From Blasia pusilla (Eukaryota > Marchantiophyta > Marchantiopsida > Blasiales): a stretch of DNA of 64,000 nucleotides. Under the pieces are notes generated by a model. It saw only the letters and a list, made by a program, of their open reading frames with translations. It was not told where the DNA came from and searched no databases. How positions within the stretch are numbered: position 1 is the first letter of the stretch; the number at the start of each line of letters is the position of its first letter. The translations under genes and the position numbers were made by a program. The stretch lies in the NCBI GenBank assembly GCA_050084515.1, contig CM114274.1, forward strand, positions 26,598,001 to 26,662,000, in the 5' to 3' direction. Positions 60,841-64,000 of this stretch are shown piece by piece.

Positions 60841-62639
60841 GCGCGGGTGGAAATTCTTCACTCGCGAGGAGGAGGGAGAGAGTTGTAGGGCGTCGACGGC
60901 TGAGGGAGGGGGGGCATTTAAGGCTATGGAATGAGTGCGTTCGATCGTTCGTTCGTTCGTTAGTCGTGGATCCTTCTCCCTGAGCGAACGCGAACCACTC
61001 GACCTCGCAGCTGACACACGAGAAGACGCTCTCACATTCTCTTCTAGTATTCTCAACACGCCAGCTTTGAAACACATTCCGCTTCCTTGCAGAGCATGCG
61101 TAGGGCGTGCAGGATCGGCCATTCATTGCAAGCTCGGAATGCGGGGGTTGGAGGAGGAGAGGGCGACTCAATGGACTCATCTTCATCTGCATCGTTCACT
61201 CGCAGCTTTCTTCACTCACTCTTTCTTTCTCCGATCTCCGTCTCAAACCCGCCCCCACACACATCCATCGCCGATCCATCCACTCCCGCGACGACCGGAA
61301 CCTCCTGCGATTCGCCCATTCCCCGGAGCCGCACTGACTGTGCACTGGGGCGCTCCTGCATATGCCTGAACCTTCTTTGTCGGGAAGAACTTGCTCAAAT
61401 GCAAACTCCGGGAAGAACTGGGGCTGCGAGTAGAGCTGCCCGACTGTGAGTTGATGACGCCCGGGGAAAAAAGTCGGCATTGTTACCGACCGTAGCATAC
61501 TAGTTCCCGGCAATTGGATGGCCGGGATAGCATCTGCCGGTGGGAAGTTTGCTACTTCCCGGGACATATTGCCGGGCAGTTTTGGATTATGGCTGATCAT
61601 AATTTACGACGGCTAGATTGTCACGGGGACACTTACCGGGTGTCTAATGGAGGAGACTAGTAGGGCCATGTGGCAATATATGAGTGGACCCGAACGAGAG
61701 ATTGGGGTCCGTCCGATGCAGGGTTCGGGGAGTTTTTTCGTGACACCCGGCACATTTCCCGGTATGTACAAAACCGAGCGGAAAATTTTGAATTTCTCTT
61801 CATTCCGGCCGGCTAAACAGATACAAAGGAGACGCTGCATAAACCGTCGGGTTTTGGCGAGAAATTGAATCGAAAATTCTCAAATTCTTCCGGCTAGCTC
61901 AACACGTGACCTCGGTTCTCCGGGGACATTGGTCGGATGTGGGTTTAGAGATTTGGATTGTTCATTGTAGGGGCAAGCCACCAATACTCATCCAGATCGT
62001 TGGGAAGGTTGTTGCATCGATCGGGCTCCTACTCCCTTAAACGTTAATCTTAGGTGTCATAGAAGCTTGTATTCAGCCGATCACGCTCTCCTTAATCTTA
62101 TGTGTCTCAGAAGTTTGTACTGGCCGGTCATGCTCTCCATACTAATGTGCAGCCAAATAAACTTACATTAGCCATGATTTGGGTCAATCAGTCTTGATTC
62201 TTGGTCTCAAGCCATCTTTGAAGCTCAATCGATCTAGACATGGTAAGATAACCACCTAACCCCTCACTCCCCAACAACGTAAGTCCTTCAAGACTTTGGG
62301 CATACTTTCTTGATAGTCTATGAATCTTAATCGACGCTAGCACACTCGACGATCCCAACTATTCGATAGACTTTGAACAAGTCTCTAACCATGACTCAAT
62401 ATCTGAATCATGGATCAAGGTCCAAGGTTGGTATGTATAATTGGCCCGACTAGACTTGGCTTGGTCTCCAAACCCTAAAGCCCACCTCTCAATCCATCTC
62501 GTTCACCCTTTGTTCACCCGCATGCTTCACAAGATGGGTTTCATGTTCCAAACATCCTTTGAGATCCTTCCCCTCAAATATTGTTCTAGAGATTCCCATC
62601 CCCTCCCTACATCTAGGAAAGTCCATGGTCAAGGCCATT
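60841..62639. other. Intergenic region with a nested hairpin near 61.5 kb
   Basis: No gene recognised. A (GTTC)n-like run lies at about 60943-60961. At 61506-61576 there is an outer stem cccggcaat / attgccggg enclosing an inner 7-bp stem gggaagt / acttccc (61542-61560). Confidence 0.5.
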
Positions 62640-63860
62640 GCCACTATTAATCAAATTTGTGACATTACCTTGTTCATTTTGTTCAAATGTGCACACATCA
62701 TCGACAAGGAAGCCATGGCTTTCGCCAAATTCCCGAATCTATGTAAATTGCTACTTTAAGTGAATGAGCCAATTAACCGAGATTTATACCAAGATGAGAA
62801 AAACTTTGCTGATACGTGGTATTAATTCAATCAGATTTTGCATAGAAGAACCCTTTTAAAAGTGTAGCCATCTCCTTTCTTTGGGAACATAATTGATGAG
62901 TGTGTGAGTCATCTCGTTGTATTTGCAACTTACTTACAAGAGGGCCACGTTGATAGTTCTTTTATATGATTGTTGCAACGTCCAAAGAAGTGTTTGAATA
63001 CAATTACTAACAATCTTCTAGAGTTGACAAAGAAATCGAGATTGTAGAGTTTGAAGATGGTGGCTTTTGGATCAAACGAAGCCTTGACAATGGTAGGTAG
63101 TCAAAATGGAGTAGCCTCTCAGTTAGAGCAGAAGGTAACCCCTTTTTCCCCTTTGTATATTATGTGGCACATAGGACAAACGTGCTTTCTTTGACAACAA
63201 CTAAATGACCATGACATAAAGATCTATCTGCAAAAGTAGATTCCATGTTCAATACTCTAGTTGGCTATTTTAGAAGATCTTCAAAGAGGAAATGAGGTCT
63301 GGAAACTTTCCGAGAGAAGTTGAATAAGTCTTAGAGGGTCATGAAGAGATATCATTAAATTCATTGGTTTTTGCGATGGCAAGTCGTGACTACTTTGTAT
63401 GACTCATGGGAATCTATGCTCATGTGTTGCACGGATATTCCTCCAAAGATGATGGTAATGTTGCTCACATGTCCAACAAGTAGAGGTCATTTGAAATGAT
63501 CTATCAGTAGTACTTTTTGGTAGACGTATTTTTTATACTTCCTAACTTGAGTAAGGCTTTCCAATACAAGTTTGTAGATATTAGTGTTATTGGTAGTATT
63601 GTGAATTTTGAGATTGCCTCTATCATAATGAACTTTGTGATGGAGAATCGTGACTTGAAAGCTTCAACATTCTTTGAAGAAACAATTAAGTTCTCATCTC
63701 TTACATGATTTTGGACCTCCTAGTGGATATTTGAAACGATTGCAATATGAGATCAGGCGTAAAAAGTACAAAAGTATTGAAATGTCGAGGGATCATATTG
63801 GAAAGGATTTATACGCCACTCTCATTTCCAAAATAACTTTGTTTAGAGTGTATGTATAGC
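62640..63860 (+). pseudogene. hAT-type transposase remnant (ZNF862-like)
   Basis: Plus-strand reading in shifting frames gives KCAHIIDKEAMAFAKFPNLC, VNEPINRDLYQDEKNFADTW, NIIDECVSHLVVFATYLQEG (the IDESxD...HLxxFxxF block), then MVAFGSNEALTMVGSQNGVA (63058-63117; the 'GxGSDGAxxMxGxxxGVA' block), LYIMWHIGQ (the 'HCxxHR' position, degraded), VDSMFNTLVGYFRRSSKRK and YDSWESMLM. This order is that of hAT-type transposases of the zinc-finger 862/KIAA1586-like group. At least eight stops or frame changes make it dead. Confidence 0.6.
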
Positions 63861-64000
63861 CTCAGAAAATTAGTTTAGGGACAAAAATTTGATAGGTGCA
63901 ATGAGGATTATGAATCCTCTACATATGCCTTTATGGCTAGTAGGGTTGCATAGATGGGATTAAAAGGAATTAGATGACCTTTGCAAAAATTTTGGAAGGG

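Noticed and set aside
60473-61192. Arg-Glu-rich minus-strand frames of over 200 codons in two phases
   Set aside because: Two overlapping phases are open because of the 25-bp repeat; neither shows a domain.

Overview
The window is nuclear DNA of a streptophyte plant, most likely a non-seed land plant (moss, lycophyte or fern; I cannot resolve which). The reasons are spliced GT-AG genes of plant type, plant-type LTR retrotransposons, LINE, MULE and hAT remnants, very long (CT)n tracts and many minisatellites. There is no prokaryotic operon structure, rRNA, tRNA or CRISPR that I can support. Coding sequence is a small minority; most of the window is decayed mobile DNA.

Layout. 1-2.1 kb: unassigned, with one weak reverse-transcriptase-like fragment. 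2.1-5.6 kb: two divergent host genes, a 149-aa single-pass membrane protein (-) and a six-exon gene of unknown function (+), sharing an about 830-bp promoter region with a telo-box-like motif. 5.6-13 kb: a decayed LINE (ORF1-like, endonuclease, reverse transcriptase, C-terminal zinc motif) lying between two (CT)n tracts. 13-16.7 kb: AT-rich DNA with small Helitron-like ends. 16.7-22.8 kb: a Ty1/copia gag fragment (+), a Ty3/gypsy pol remnant (-) whose polyprotein ends in a PHD finger, and a second Ty1/copia remnant (-) with a recognisable primer-binding site. 24.9-30 kb: a three-exon gene (-) for a eukaryotic apolipoprotein N-acyltransferase-like (Lnt) membrane protein, whose introns hold a 123-bp tandem array and a LINE-tail fragment. 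31.7-34.4 kb: a Mutator-like (MULE) transposase pseudogene (+) with a SWIM finger. 36-40 kb: convergent minus-strand open segments, one with a canonical C2H2 zinc finger. 40.2-44.2 kb: a 319-bp tandem array containing a 156-bp (CT)n expansion and interrupted by a 1.3-kb insertion with internal direct repeats. 44.2-48.4 kb: AT-rich repeats. 48.4-58.3 kb: a 13-exon gene (-) for a plant VIT/vWA-domain protein, with a 1.65-kb inverted repeat in one intron. 59.4-60.9 kb: 67-bp and 25-bp minisatellites and a G-quadruplex motif. 62.6-63.9 kb: a hAT-type transposase remnant.

The four host genes show no shared pathway. The VIT/vWA gene and the Lnt-like gene were reassembled exon by exon: every junction used is GT-AG and phase-compatible except the exon 2/3 boundary of the VIT/vWA gene, where the acceptor is uncertain. 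The most unusual items are the PHD finger ending a Ty3/gypsy polyprotein, the Lnt-like enzyme without the expected catalytic cysteine, the large intronic inverted repeat, and the satellite array with its embedded CT expansion and insertion. All family assignments come from reading motifs by eye; no database search was possible.
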